Of a stretch of 36,418 nucleotides of DNA, positions 25,731 through 34,336 are shown one piece after another; the stretch's first letter is position 1; the number at the start of each line of letters is the position of its first letter. The notes beneath the pieces are model-generated. The model did not search any database. It was not told the DNA's origin and saw only the letters and a list, made by a program, of their open reading frames with translations. This stretch comes from an uncultured Oscillospiraceae bacterium. Its GTDB lineage: Bacteria > Bacillota > Clostridia > Oscillospirales > Oscillospiraceae. The translations under genes were made by a program, and so were the position numbers. The stretch covers positions 1-36,418 of the forward strand of contig CAJFVK010000008.1 of assembly GCA_904420435.1 (NCBI GenBank), in the 5' to 3' direction.

Positions 25731-27913
25731 AGACGCTCCGCCTCTTTCCCCTGGAGCTGGGACGGCTGCTGCGCAGCCGCCTGACCTGGCTGGTGGTGCT
25801 GCTGACCGTGCTCTCGCCGGCAGCGGGTCTTATCCTCTACAAGCCCGCCTACGCCGACACCATGCTCTCCATGTACCTGGCGAACCCGGCCCTGGCCGGC
25901 GGTGTGGCAGGGGGCATCCTATTCGCCCTGCTCACCATTTTTGAGCTGGATCGGGCCCGCCGCAGCCGGACGGACATGCTGACGGACGCGGCGGTCTCCC
26001 CCCACGCCATGGCCCTGGTGCGGCTGCTGGCCCTGCTGACAGCGGCGGTGCTGGCCACGGGCCTCGCCATGCTGGTGTGGCTTCCCATCAGCATGGGGCT
26101 CATCGGCGCCGTCTTTACCGGCGTGGATTATGTCCTGGCCTACCTGCTTTTTATGGGGCTGGCCCTGCCGCTGGCCATCCTGGCCGCCGGGGCCGCCTAT
26201 CAGTTTACCCAGCGGACGGATCTGTCGGCGGTGCTGCTCGCAGCCTTCGCCGGCCTGAGCCTGACGGTGTGGGCGGACGACTGGCAGCTGTGCTGGCTGA
26301 ACCCCTGCGTGTGGGCCATGTCTGATGACTTCACCAACTTCCGGCTGTTCCGCACAGTGGCCTGGATGCGCCTGACCTGGCTGGGGATCCTGGCGGGGGT
26401 GTGGGGCGTGTCCTATCTCTGCATCCGCCGGTACGGGAAGGGGCTGTTGGGCTCCCTGGGGCGGAGCGTCCGGCGGGTCTGGCGGCCCGCTATTGCCCTG
26501 GCCCTGCTGGTCTGCTCCGGCACCGCCTACGCCGCCCAGCCCTTCTATGACAACAGCAATCCGGATCTGACCGCCATGACACTCTATGAGCTGGACTATG
26601 CCGAAGGAGTTACCTTCTTAGACCGCACCGTCCAGGTGTTCCCGGACACGGAGGCCGGGGCCGTAGAGGGCCGGGCCGTCTACCGGTTTCAGAACACCTC
26701 CGGAAAGGAATGGACGGCCTGTTTCGGCGTGGACCCGGGCTATGACCTGACCGCCAGCGTGGGCGGGGAGGCGGTTCCCGCCGTCCGCACCGGCTATGAG
26801 GAGAGCAACATGGCGTTGTGGGAGATCGCCCTCCCGGCGGACGGGGAGGTGGAGCTGACCCTGGAATACGGAGGCTTTCCCAAGGACTGGAACCTCTCCT
26901 CCACCGTCCAGGGCGACCCGGAGATCAGCGGGATCTACCTGTGCCTGGAGAACCAGCGGCTGTTCCCCTACCTGCTGAACGTGCTGCCCGGGGACGAGGA
27001 CTATCCCACCACCGTGGAGGTCACCCTGCCCGGCGCCATGCTGGCCATCCCCTTCGGAACCAGCGAGGCGGAGGTGGTGGCGGAGCATAGGGACGGCACC
27101 AGAACCTGGCGCTATGCGTCCAACAGCACCGGCGGCATCCTCTACGCCGGGGACTATGTCCGCCAGGACATCCAGGCCGGCGGCATGACCATCGAATTTT
27201 ATTACGGCCGCAAGCACCAGGCGGTCATGGAGGCCGCCGGGGCGGCGGACGCGGTGCGGGCCGTGGTGGACTACTGCACGGAGCACTACGGCGCGCTGTC
27301 CTTCGGCACCGGCGACACCCTGAAGCTGATCCAGAGCCGGGTGGCCGGCGGCGGCTACGCCGTGGACGGGGCCAGCCTGCTGAACGAGGAGGACTTCACC
27401 ACCGCCAACCTGGACGACACCGGCAAGGGTGCCATCCCCGGGGAGGTGTTCATCCACGAGCTGGTCCACCAGTGGTGGGGCCTGGGCAATATGTTCGACA
27501 CGGCGGACGAGACCAGCCCCTGGTCCTCGGAGGGACTGACGGTCTACACCACCTACCGCATCGTCAAGGAGCTCTACGGCGAGGACTATGCGCAGAAATA
27601 CTATGTAGACCAGTGGCGGCAGGAGGTGGACGACTACTTTTTGAACTTCTACGTCCGCCGCCCGGAGTATCTGGAGAAGCTGCCGGAGGCGGAGCGGCTG
27701 AACATCGCGGGCAGCCTGTCCGGCGTGCGCCACTACAGCGAGATGCCCCTGAAAATTTTGAAGGCGGAGCAGCTGGTGGGCGGCGAGGCGGCCATGGACC
27801 AGATTCTCCACGATCTGTTCAACCGGGAGGTTGACCCCGCGTACCCCTATCTGACCTATCAGGACTTTTTGGATGCCTGCCATCTGACGGAGGAGGAACT
27901 GGATCTTGGGTAA
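25727..27913 (+). CDS. ABC permease fused to an M1-like metallopeptidase domain
   Basis: From ATG 25727 (ATGA overlap with ATPase); multi-TM N-terminal ~250 aa, then extracytoplasmic region with HELVHQWWG and WSSEG zinc-site motifs. Confidence 0.85.
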   Translation: MKTLRLFPLELGRLLRSRLTWLVVLLTVLSPAAGLILYKPAYADTMLSMYLANPALAGGVAGGILFALLTIFELDRARRSRTDMLTDAAVSPHAMALVRLLALLTAAVLATGLAMLVWLPISMGLIGAVFTGVDYVLAYLLFMGLALPLAILAAGAAYQFTQRTDLSAVLLAAFAGLSLTVWADDWQLCWLNPCVWAMSDDFTNFRLFRTVAWMRLTWLGILAGVWGVSYLCIRRYGKGLLGSLGRSVRRVWRPAIALALLVCSGTAYAAQPFYDNSNPDLTAMTLYELDYAEGVTFLDRTVQVFPDTEAGAVEGRAVYRFQNTSGKEWTACFGVDPGYDLTASVGGEAVPAVRTGYEESNMALWEIALPADGEVELTLEYGGFPKDWNLSSTVQGDPEISGIYLCLENQRLFPYLLNVLPGDEDYPTTVEVTLPGAMLAIPFGTSEAEVVAEHRDGTRTWRYASNSTGGILYAGDYVRQDIQAGGMTIEFYYGRKHQAVMEAAGAADAVRAVVDYCTEHYGALSFGTGDTLKLIQSRVAGGGYAVDGASLLNEEDFTTANLDDTGKGAIPGEVFIHELVHQWWGLGNMFDTADETSPWSSEGLTVYTTYRIVKELYGEDYAQKYYVDQWRQEVDDYFLNFYVRRPEYLEKLPEAERLNIAGSLSGVRHYSEMPLKILKAEQLVGGEAAMDQILHDLFNREVDPAYPYLTYQDFLDACHLTEEELDLG

Positions 27914-28655
27914 GATTTTTCGATATGAGTGCAGGCGGCTGCTGTGGAACAAATTCTTCGCGGGCCTGCTGCTGGTACTGCTGTTCTACGGCTGGCAGGT
28001 GCTCACCGGCGTGACCATTTTGGGAGTGTCCCACACCGCCCCCTTCTCCCCCTGGAGCTTCGGGGACTATCTCAGCCGGATGGTGCCCCTGCTGTGGATC
28101 GGGAGCCTGTTCTTCCTGACCTTCTTCACCTCCGGCAAGGCCCGTCGGGCGGCAGTGCTCACGGACGCCGCCCCCATGGAGCCCCGCCGCTATGCCCTGG
28201 CCCGCTGTGCCGCTGCCCTGGCGGGGGCGGCCCTGCTGGCCCTGGCCTGCCTCGCGGAGGCTGCCGTGTTCTATGGATGGTATTTTGACTGGTACGGCTG
28301 GGAGGAGCTGGCCCTCCCCGCCCTGGCGGCCCTGGTACCGCCCCTGTTGTTCGCCCTGGGCAGCGGATGGCTGCTGGGGTGGCTGCGGCCCTGGCTGGTC
28401 TATGTTTGGATGCTGGTTCCCTTTGCGCTGCCGGCCCTGCCTTTGCCGGAGGCCCTGGGGCTTTGGGACGGAAGCTTTTTCACCGCCTATCCCCTGACCC
28501 TGGGGGCCCTGGACCCGGCGTTTTCCCTGCCGGGCGGGGCCGCCGCGGCCCAGGGGGCCCTGCTGCTGGCCGGCGCCGGGCTGCTGGCGCTGCGGCCGGT
28601 CGGAAGCGGTACAGGCCGCAGAACCGGCGGCGAAGAAATAGCGCGCGAAAAATAG
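27906..28655 (+). CDS. Membrane protein, probable additional ABC permease subunit
   Basis: 249 aa, TTG start overlapping the upstream gene; MGKIFRYECRRLLWNKFFAGLLLVLLF and about six hydrophobic segments. Confidence 0.75.
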   Translation: MGKIFRYECRRLLWNKFFAGLLLVLLFYGWQVLTGVTILGVSHTAPFSPWSFGDYLSRMVPLLWIGSLFFLTFFTSGKARRAAVLTDAAPMEPRRYALARCAAALAGAALLALACLAEAAVFYGWYFDWYGWEELALPALAALVPPLLFALGSGWLLGWLRPWLVYVWMLVPFALPALPLPEALGLWDGSFFTAYPLTLGALDPAFSLPGGAAAAQGALLLAGAGLLALRPVGSGTGRRTGGEEIAREK

Positions 28656-28799
28656 CTGCGCCGCCTTCAGACTGTCCCGTTTTGGGATGTCCCTTTGACG
28701 CCGCGCCGCCCAGGGAAGGGGACCTTCTGAGGCCAATAGGCCGTGGGCTGGCGAGGAACCCGCTTTCCCCTGAATACGCCGTTCTTCCGGATAGGAAAC

Positions 28800-28837
28800 G
28801 TACCCCCTGGCAACAGCCAGGGGGTACAAGCGTTTTT
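28800..28837. terminator. Terminator between the converging permease and EamA genes
   Basis: GTACCCCCTGGC-AACA-GCCAGGGGGTAC (12 bp), + strand GCGTTTTTA tail. Confidence 0.75.
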
Positions 28838-28859
28838 ATATCATTTTATTGCTGTGCGC

Positions 28860-29723
28860 TCACAGGAGCATGGCCAGCGTCCCCGCCACGATCAGCGCCA
28901 GGCCCCAGCTGGCCTTTCTCGTCAGCCGCTCGTGGAAGGCCAGATAGGAGAAGGCGATGGTGACCAGGATGCTCAGCTTGTCGATGGGGACCACCACGCT
29001 GGCCAGCCCGTCCTGCAGGGCCCGATAATAGCATAGCCAGGAGGCGCCGGTGGCCAGCCCGGACAGGCAGATAAAGGCCAGCTCCCGCCCGGGGACCCGC
29101 CGGACCTCCCCGGCCTTCCCGGTCACCAGCACCATGGCCCACGCCATGACCAGCACCACCCCGGTGCGGATGGCGGTACCCAGGTTGGAGTCCACCCCCT
29201 GGATGCCGATCTTGCCCAGAATCGCGGTCAGGCTGGCGAAGACCGCCGAGCCAAAGGCGTAGAGCATCCACCCCCTGCCCTGAGGCGCGGCCGCCTTTCC
29301 GGACCGCTTCGGCTCAATCATGAGAAACGTACCCGCGCCGATCAGCGCCACGCCGACCCCCTGAAACAGCCCGATGGGTTCTCCCAGCAGCAGGAAGGCC
29401 AGCAGGATGGTCAGTACGGTGCTGGACTTGTCAATGGGCACCACCTTGTTGATGTCCCCAATCTGCAGAGCCCGGAAATAGCACAGCCAGGAGGCCCCGG
29501 TGGCAAGGCCCGAGAGGATCAGGAAGAGCACCGTCGTCCCGTCCAGCCCGCCCAGCTGGGACTGGGAGCCGGTCACCAGCACCATGATCCACGCGAAAAT
29601 CAGCACCACGATGGTCCGGATCGCGGTCGCCACGGTGGAGTCCGTCGTGCGGATGCCGCACTTGGCCAGAACGGCTGTGACCCCGGCGAAAAAGGCGGAG
29701 CCCACAGCAAAGAAGATCCACAT
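28860..29723 (-). CDS. EamA/DMT-family transporter with strongly similar halves
   Basis: From ATG 29723; two EamA repeats, LSGLATGASWLCYFRALQIG.. and LSGLATGASWLCYYRALQDG... Confidence 0.9.
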   Translation of the reverse strand: MWIFFAVGSAFFAGVTAVLAKCGIRTTDSTVATAIRTIVVLIFAWIMVLVTGSQSQLGGLDGTTVLFLILSGLATGASWLCYFRALQIGDINKVVPIDKSSTVLTILLAFLLLGEPIGLFQGVGVALIGAGTFLMIEPKRSGKAAAPQGRGWMLYAFGSAVFASLTAILGKIGIQGVDSNLGTAIRTGVVLVMAWAMVLVTGKAGEVRRVPGRELAFICLSGLATGASWLCYYRALQDGLASVVVPIDKLSILVTIAFSYLAFHERLTRKASWGLALIVAGTLAMLL

Positions 29724-29739
29724 GTTCGTCACCTCTGTT

Positions 29740-30432
29740 TTATTGTGCCCGGAACCGGTACCCCGCGCCCCACACGGTCTGGATGTAGCGCGGATGTCCG
29801 GGGTCCCGCTCCAGCTTTTCCCGGAGCCGGTTGATATGGACGGCAACCGTGGCGTTGTCCCCCATGGCCTCCAGCCCCCAAACCTTCTCATACAGATCCT
29901 CCCGGCTGAACACCATGTCCAGGTGGAGCATGAGGAAGAGGAGCAGCTCGTACTCTTTATTTTTTAAACTGACCTCCCGCTCCCCTACATAGACCCGGTG
30001 GGTCTGGGTATTCAGGCGGATCTCGCCCACCTGGAGCTCGGACCTGGGCTTTCCCGCGGCGCCGGTCAGCCGCTGGTAGCGGGCCAGGTGGGCGCCGACC
30101 CGGGCCACCAGCACGCTGGGGAAGAAGGGCTTTTCAATGTAGTCGTCCGCACCCAGGCCCAGGCTGCGGATCTTGTCGATGTCCTCCCGGCGGGCGGTTA
30201 CCATCAGGATGGGGATGTCGATCTCCTCCCGGAGCTGGCGGCAGACGGCGAAGCCATCCGCCCCGGGCAGCATCAGGTCCAGCAGGATCAGGTCAAATTC
30301 CCCGCTGCGTCCGCGGGTGAGGCCGGTTATGCCATCCGCGGCGATCTCCACCTGATACCCGTTCAGCTCCAGATAATCCCGCTCAATGGACGCGATGTCC
30401 CCGTCGTCTTCCACAATCAGAATCTTCTGCAT
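29740..30432 (-). CDS. OmpR-family response regulator without adjacent histidine kinase
   Basis: 230 aa; MQKILIVEDD, LILLDLMLPG, ILMVTARRED, IEKPFFPSVL, C-terminal winged helix (VWGAGYRFR). Confidence 0.94.
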   Translation of the reverse strand: MQKILIVEDDGDIASIERDYLELNGYQVEIAADGITGLTRGRSGEFDLILLDLMLPGADGFAVCRQLREEIDIPILMVTARREDIDKIRSLGLGADDYIEKPFFPSVLVARVGAHLARYQRLTGAAGKPRSELQVGEIRLNTQTHRVYVGEREVSLKNKEYELLLFLMLHLDMVFSREDLYEKVWGLEAMGDNATVAVHINRLREKLERDPGHPRYIQTVWGAGYRFRAQ

Positions 30433-30840
30433 GGGGTCAGCCTCCCTCCGTCACATCATCCCGGCGATCAACCCGCCGGCGGACCGGCTGCGCGCAGAAC
30501 TGCCCGTTCCTATTCTGCGCCGCCTTGGCCGCGATTGCAAGAGCCAATCCACTGCTTCCCGCCGGATTTTGGCGGGCCGCTCCGGGAAAACATGCCGGAC
30601 GGCCTGATGGGGATTTTCTCCGGCGCGCGGGGCCTTCTCCAACCGCCCTATATCATACCATGGATCGACGGGGAAAACTTAAACAGAAGATAAACTCCGC
30701 TGGAAAAAGGCCGGCTTCACAAAAGCCTGCCAGTTTTCTCACATTTTTCTCACACCTTGGCCTTATGGTATTGCTGCCATCAAACAGGAATTTGATGCAA
30801 GGGAAAAGAAATTGATTTGATACAGAAAGGATTATGTTTT

Positions 30841-31596
30841 ATGAAGCGAATTGCCTCGGCCTTCCTTACCCTCAGCCTGGCGCTGACTCTGACCGCCTGC
30901 GGCGGGGCGGGGAACGATAACACATCCTCTTTCGCGCCGGATACGCCGCCCGCACAGGGACAGGAGGAGCAGACGCCCACTGCGCCAGAGAATGGAGGCT
31001 CGCCCGCCGGCAGTGATCCCTCCGAATCCACCGACGACGCCTCATCCTCAGGAAGCAACATTCTGATCGCCTATTTCGGCGTCCCGGAAACGGATGGGAC
31101 CGATACGGTGGCAGGCGCCAGCCGGGTGGCCACGGAGGACGGCGTGGTGGGCAATACGGAGTTTATTGCCCAGGCCATCCAGCAGGCGGTGGGCGGAGAC
31201 CTCTTCGCCATCGAAACCGTTCAGGAATATCCCGGTACCCACGATGAACTGCTGGACTTTGCCTACAACGAGCTGCGTCAGGACGCCCGCCCCGAGCTGG
31301 CCGCGGAAATTGAGAACCTGGATCAGTACGACGTGATCTTCCTGGGTTATCCCAACTGGAACGCCGACCTGCCCATGCCCCTGTACACCTTCCTGGAGTC
31401 CTACGATTTCGCGGGCAAGACCATCGTCCCCTTCGTCACCCACGGCGGCAGCGGCTTCTCCCGCACCATCTCCACCATCCAGTCCCTCCAGCCGGATGCC
31501 ACGGTGCTGGAGGACGGCCTGTCCATTCCCCGTGGCAATGTGGTGGATGCCGCCCAGGAGGCCATGGACTGGGCCGCCGGCCTGAATCTCGCCTGA
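30841..31596 (+). CDS. Lipoprotein flavodoxin
   Basis: From ATG 30841; lipobox LTLTAC; Ser/Thr/Pro-rich linker; NILIAYFGVPETDG..VVGNTEFIAQAIQ..GGDLFAIETVQEYP...FLGYPNWNADLPMPLYTFLESYDFAGKTIVPFVTHGGSGFSRT. Confidence 0.9.
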   Translation: MKRIASAFLTLSLALTLTACGGAGNDNTSSFAPDTPPAQGQEEQTPTAPENGGSPAGSDPSESTDDASSSGSNILIAYFGVPETDGTDTVAGASRVATEDGVVGNTEFIAQAIQQAVGGDLFAIETVQEYPGTHDELLDFAYNELRQDARPELAAEIENLDQYDVIFLGYPNWNADLPMPLYTFLESYDFAGKTIVPFVTHGGSGFSRTISTIQSLQPDATVLEDGLSIPRGNVVDAAQEAMDWAAGLNLA

Positions 31597-31624
31597 GAGA
31601 GTCCTGAGAGGAGCGGGATCTGTC

Positions 31625-32317
31625 ATGAACAAAAGTATGCGGCTTAAACTGGCCGCTGACGTCGGAATGACGATTCTCCTGCTTGCCCTGATGGCCTACC
31701 AGCTCACGGGAAACTTTGTCCATGAGTGGGCAGGGGCGGCCATGTTCCTCCTGTTTATCGCCCACCACATCCTCAACCGCCGATGGTTCGCAAGCCTAGG
31801 AAAGGGGAGGTGGAGCCCTCTGCGGATCCTCCAAGCCGCTGTCGATTTTCTCCTGCTGGCGTCCATGCTGGGCCTGATGGTCAGCGCCGTGATCCTCTCC
31901 CGGTATGTGTTCTCCTTCCTGCCGATCACCGGCGGAGCGGCCATGGCCCGGCGCCTCCATCTGCTCTGTTCCTACTGGGGATTTGTGCTGATGAGCCTGC
32001 ACCTGGGACTCCACTGGGGGATGGTGGTGGGCATGGTCCGCAAGGCCCTTAGGCTGCCTGCCTCAAAAGTCCGTGCCACAGCCCTGCGAGTCGTGGCGGG
32101 CGGGATCGCCCTCTACGGGGCCTATTGCTTCCTCTTCCGGTATCAGCTGTGGCTCTACCTGTTCCGGCAGGCGGAGTTCGTCCTCTTCGACGCCTTCGGC
32201 CGCCCGGCCATCCTGTTCTATGTGGATCACGTGGCCATGATGGGGGCGTTCGTCCTGCTGTCCTACGGGCTCACCCGGCTTTTGCAGGCGAGAAAGCGGG
32301 GAGGCGCCAGCGTATGA
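31625..32317 (+). CDS. DUF4405-like / cytochrome b-like membrane protein
   Basis: 230 aa, about 6 TM; His in putative helices: FVHEWAGAAMFLLFIAHHILNRRWF and RRLHLLCSYWGFVLMSLHLGLHWG. Confidence 0.75.
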   Translation: MNKSMRLKLAADVGMTILLLALMAYQLTGNFVHEWAGAAMFLLFIAHHILNRRWFASLGKGRWSPLRILQAAVDFLLLASMLGLMVSAVILSRYVFSFLPITGGAAMARRLHLLCSYWGFVLMSLHLGLHWGMVVGMVRKALRLPASKVRATALRVVAGGIALYGAYCFLFRYQLWLYLFRQAEFVLFDAFGRPAILFYVDHVAMMGAFVLLSYGLTRLLQARKRGGASV

Positions 32318-34170
32318 AACAGTGGGCTTGCGGCGTCCTGGCCGCAGCACTCCTGCTGGGGACCTCCGGTTGTGCCCAGACCCCGTCGGAGGATCCCGTC
32401 CAGGAAACGCCGGCGGAGGCCACCGCCGGGCTCTTCGTCATGGATACCTACATTGAACTGACCGCCTACGGAGCCGAGGCGGATGTGGCCCTGGAGGCCG
32501 CCCAGGCCCGCATCCTGGAGCTGGAGGGACTGTGGTCCGTCACCGATCCGAGCAGCGACATCTACGCCGTCAACCACAGCGGCGGCGCGGCCACCCAGGT
32601 CAGCGAAGACACCGCCGAGATCCTCTCCTTTGCTCTAAAGATGGCCGGGGAAACTGGCGGCGCCCTGGACCCCACCCTCTACCCGGTGCTGACCGCCTGG
32701 GGCTTTACCACCGACCGATACCAGATCCCGGACGCGGAAACCCTGTCCGCCCTGCTGGAGAACACCGGATATGAGAAGGTAAGTTTAGACGGGCAGACCG
32801 TGGCGCTTCCGGCGGGGATGGAGCTGGATTTGGGCGCGGTAGGGAAGGGCTACGCCGCCGATGAAACGGCCCAGGTCCTGGTCAGCTACGGCGTGGAGTC
32901 CGCCCTGCTGGCCTTGGGCGGCAACGTCCTGGCCTTGGGCAGCCGTCCCGACGGGACTCCATGGTGGATCGGCGTCCGGGACCCCGACACCGACGGAACC
33001 CTGGGCGTCCTGGAGGTTACGAACCAGAGCGTGGTGGTTTCCGGCGGCTATGAGCGGTACTTCGTGGGGGAGGACGGGCAGCGGTACTGGCACATTTTGG
33101 ACCCGGAAACCGGCGCCCCCGCCCGGAGCGGTCTGACCCAGGTTGCCATCGTCAGCCAGGAGAGCAAGCTGTGCGACGCCCTCTCCACCGCCGTGTTCGT
33201 CATGGGGCTGGAGGCGGCCACCGATCTCTGGCGGGCGCGGCAGAATTTTGAGATGGTGCTGTTGGCCGACGACGGCACGGTCTATCTCACAGAGGGCCTG
33301 GCCGAACGCTTCACGCTGAACGCCGGGCAGGAGGAACGGGAGGTGCAGATCCTTGCCGCGGCGGATCCGGCAGGCGGCACCCACGCCATCGACCCCGCGG
33401 GCGGATATGAGGTGGAGACGGAGGAGGTGTTCGCAGAAAACCAGGGGGACAGGATCTACGGCCTGCTCTACCGTCCCGCGGGAATCGAGGGACCCCGGCC
33501 CACGGTGATCTACACCCACGGCTTCGGCAGCTCCTACCGCAACGGTACTCCATACGCCCAGGCCCTGGCCGCCCAGGGGTACCTGGTGTACTGCTTCGAC
33601 TTCCGGGGCGGCAGCGAGTCCAGCCGCAGCGAGGGTTCCAACCTGGAGATGTCGGTTTTTACCGAGCAGTCCGATCTGGAGGCGGTGATCGCCATGCTGC
33701 AGGCCCGGGACGATGTGGACGACAGCAATCTGTTTCTCCTGGGGGCCAGTCAGGGCGGCATGGTGTCCGCCATGACGGCTGCGGACAACCGGGATGACAT
33801 TGCGGGAGCCGTTCTGCTCTATCCGGCGTTCGTTCTGGTAGATGGTGCTATGGAGCAATTTGACAGCATCGATGAGGTGCCGGACTCCACGTATTACCTG
33901 TTTATGACCGTGGGCCGGGCCTATTTTGAGGGCCTGTTCGGCTACGACGTCTATGCGGACATCCAGGGCTACAACAAGGATGTCCTGATCATCCACGGCG
34001 ACCGGGACGGCCTGGTGCCGCTCTCCTATTCCGAGCGCGCGGTGGAGGTGCTGCCCTCGGCGGAGCTGGCCGTCATTCCCGGCGCCGGGCATGGCTTTTC
34101 CGGCGACAGCCTTGATCTGGCTGTGGGGTACATCACGGAATACCTGGGTTCTCACCTGAACGCCGGCTGA
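32314..34170 (+). CDS. Lipoprotein fusion: ApbE-type FAD:protein FMN transferase + alpha/beta hydrolase
   Basis: From ATG 32314; lipobox LLGTSGC; ApbE motifs VMDTYIELTAYG, LDLGAVGKGYAADE, ALGGNVLALG, HILDPETGAPA, LCDALSTAVFVMG; C-terminal hydrolase motifs THGFGSSYRNG, LLGASQGGM, HGDRDGLVP, GAGHGFSG. Confidence 0.9.
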   Translation: MKQWACGVLAAALLLGTSGCAQTPSEDPVQETPAEATAGLFVMDTYIELTAYGAEADVALEAAQARILELEGLWSVTDPSSDIYAVNHSGGAATQVSEDTAEILSFALKMAGETGGALDPTLYPVLTAWGFTTDRYQIPDAETLSALLENTGYEKVSLDGQTVALPAGMELDLGAVGKGYAADETAQVLVSYGVESALLALGGNVLALGSRPDGTPWWIGVRDPDTDGTLGVLEVTNQSVVVSGGYERYFVGEDGQRYWHILDPETGAPARSGLTQVAIVSQESKLCDALSTAVFVMGLEAATDLWRARQNFEMVLLADDGTVYLTEGLAERFTLNAGQEEREVQILAAADPAGGTHAIDPAGGYEVETEEVFAENQGDRIYGLLYRPAGIEGPRPTVIYTHGFGSSYRNGTPYAQALAAQGYLVYCFDFRGGSESSRSEGSNLEMSVFTEQSDLEAVIAMLQARDDVDDSNLFLLGASQGGMVSAMTAADNRDDIAGAVLLYPAFVLVDGAMEQFDSIDEVPDSTYYLFMTVGRAYFEGLFGYDVYADIQGYNKDVLIIHGDRDGLVPLSYSERAVEVLPSAELAVIPGAGHGFSGDSLDLAVGYITEYLGSHLNAG

Positions 34171-34266
34171 GCCGAGCGCATCACCGCTGCCGTCGTGAGA
34201 GCGTGTCGCCCATGGGGAGATGAGCTCCCCACCTGGCAGGCGGCTTGATCTCCCAGCGCGCAGAAG

Positions 34267-34301
34267 CCCGCGCCGCCAAGCACGGTGCGGGCTTTTCCTG
34301 T
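34267..34301 (+). terminator. Intrinsic terminator after the ApbE-hydrolase gene
   Basis: AGCCCGC-loop-GCGGGCT then TTTCC. Confidence 0.65.
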
Positions 34302-34336
34302 AATCACTGTTTTTATGTAGAAAGGATGGGATCATT

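Noticed and set aside
31100-31125. DTVAGAS in the first lipoprotein flavodoxin as an ApbE flavinylation motif (D..(S/T)GA(S/T))
   Set aside because: The fourth position is Ala rather than Ser/Thr, and similar D.VA.AS sequence is usual at this position in this flavodoxin subfamily as I recall it, so coincidence is likely; kept only as a testable idea under the ApbE substrate finding.
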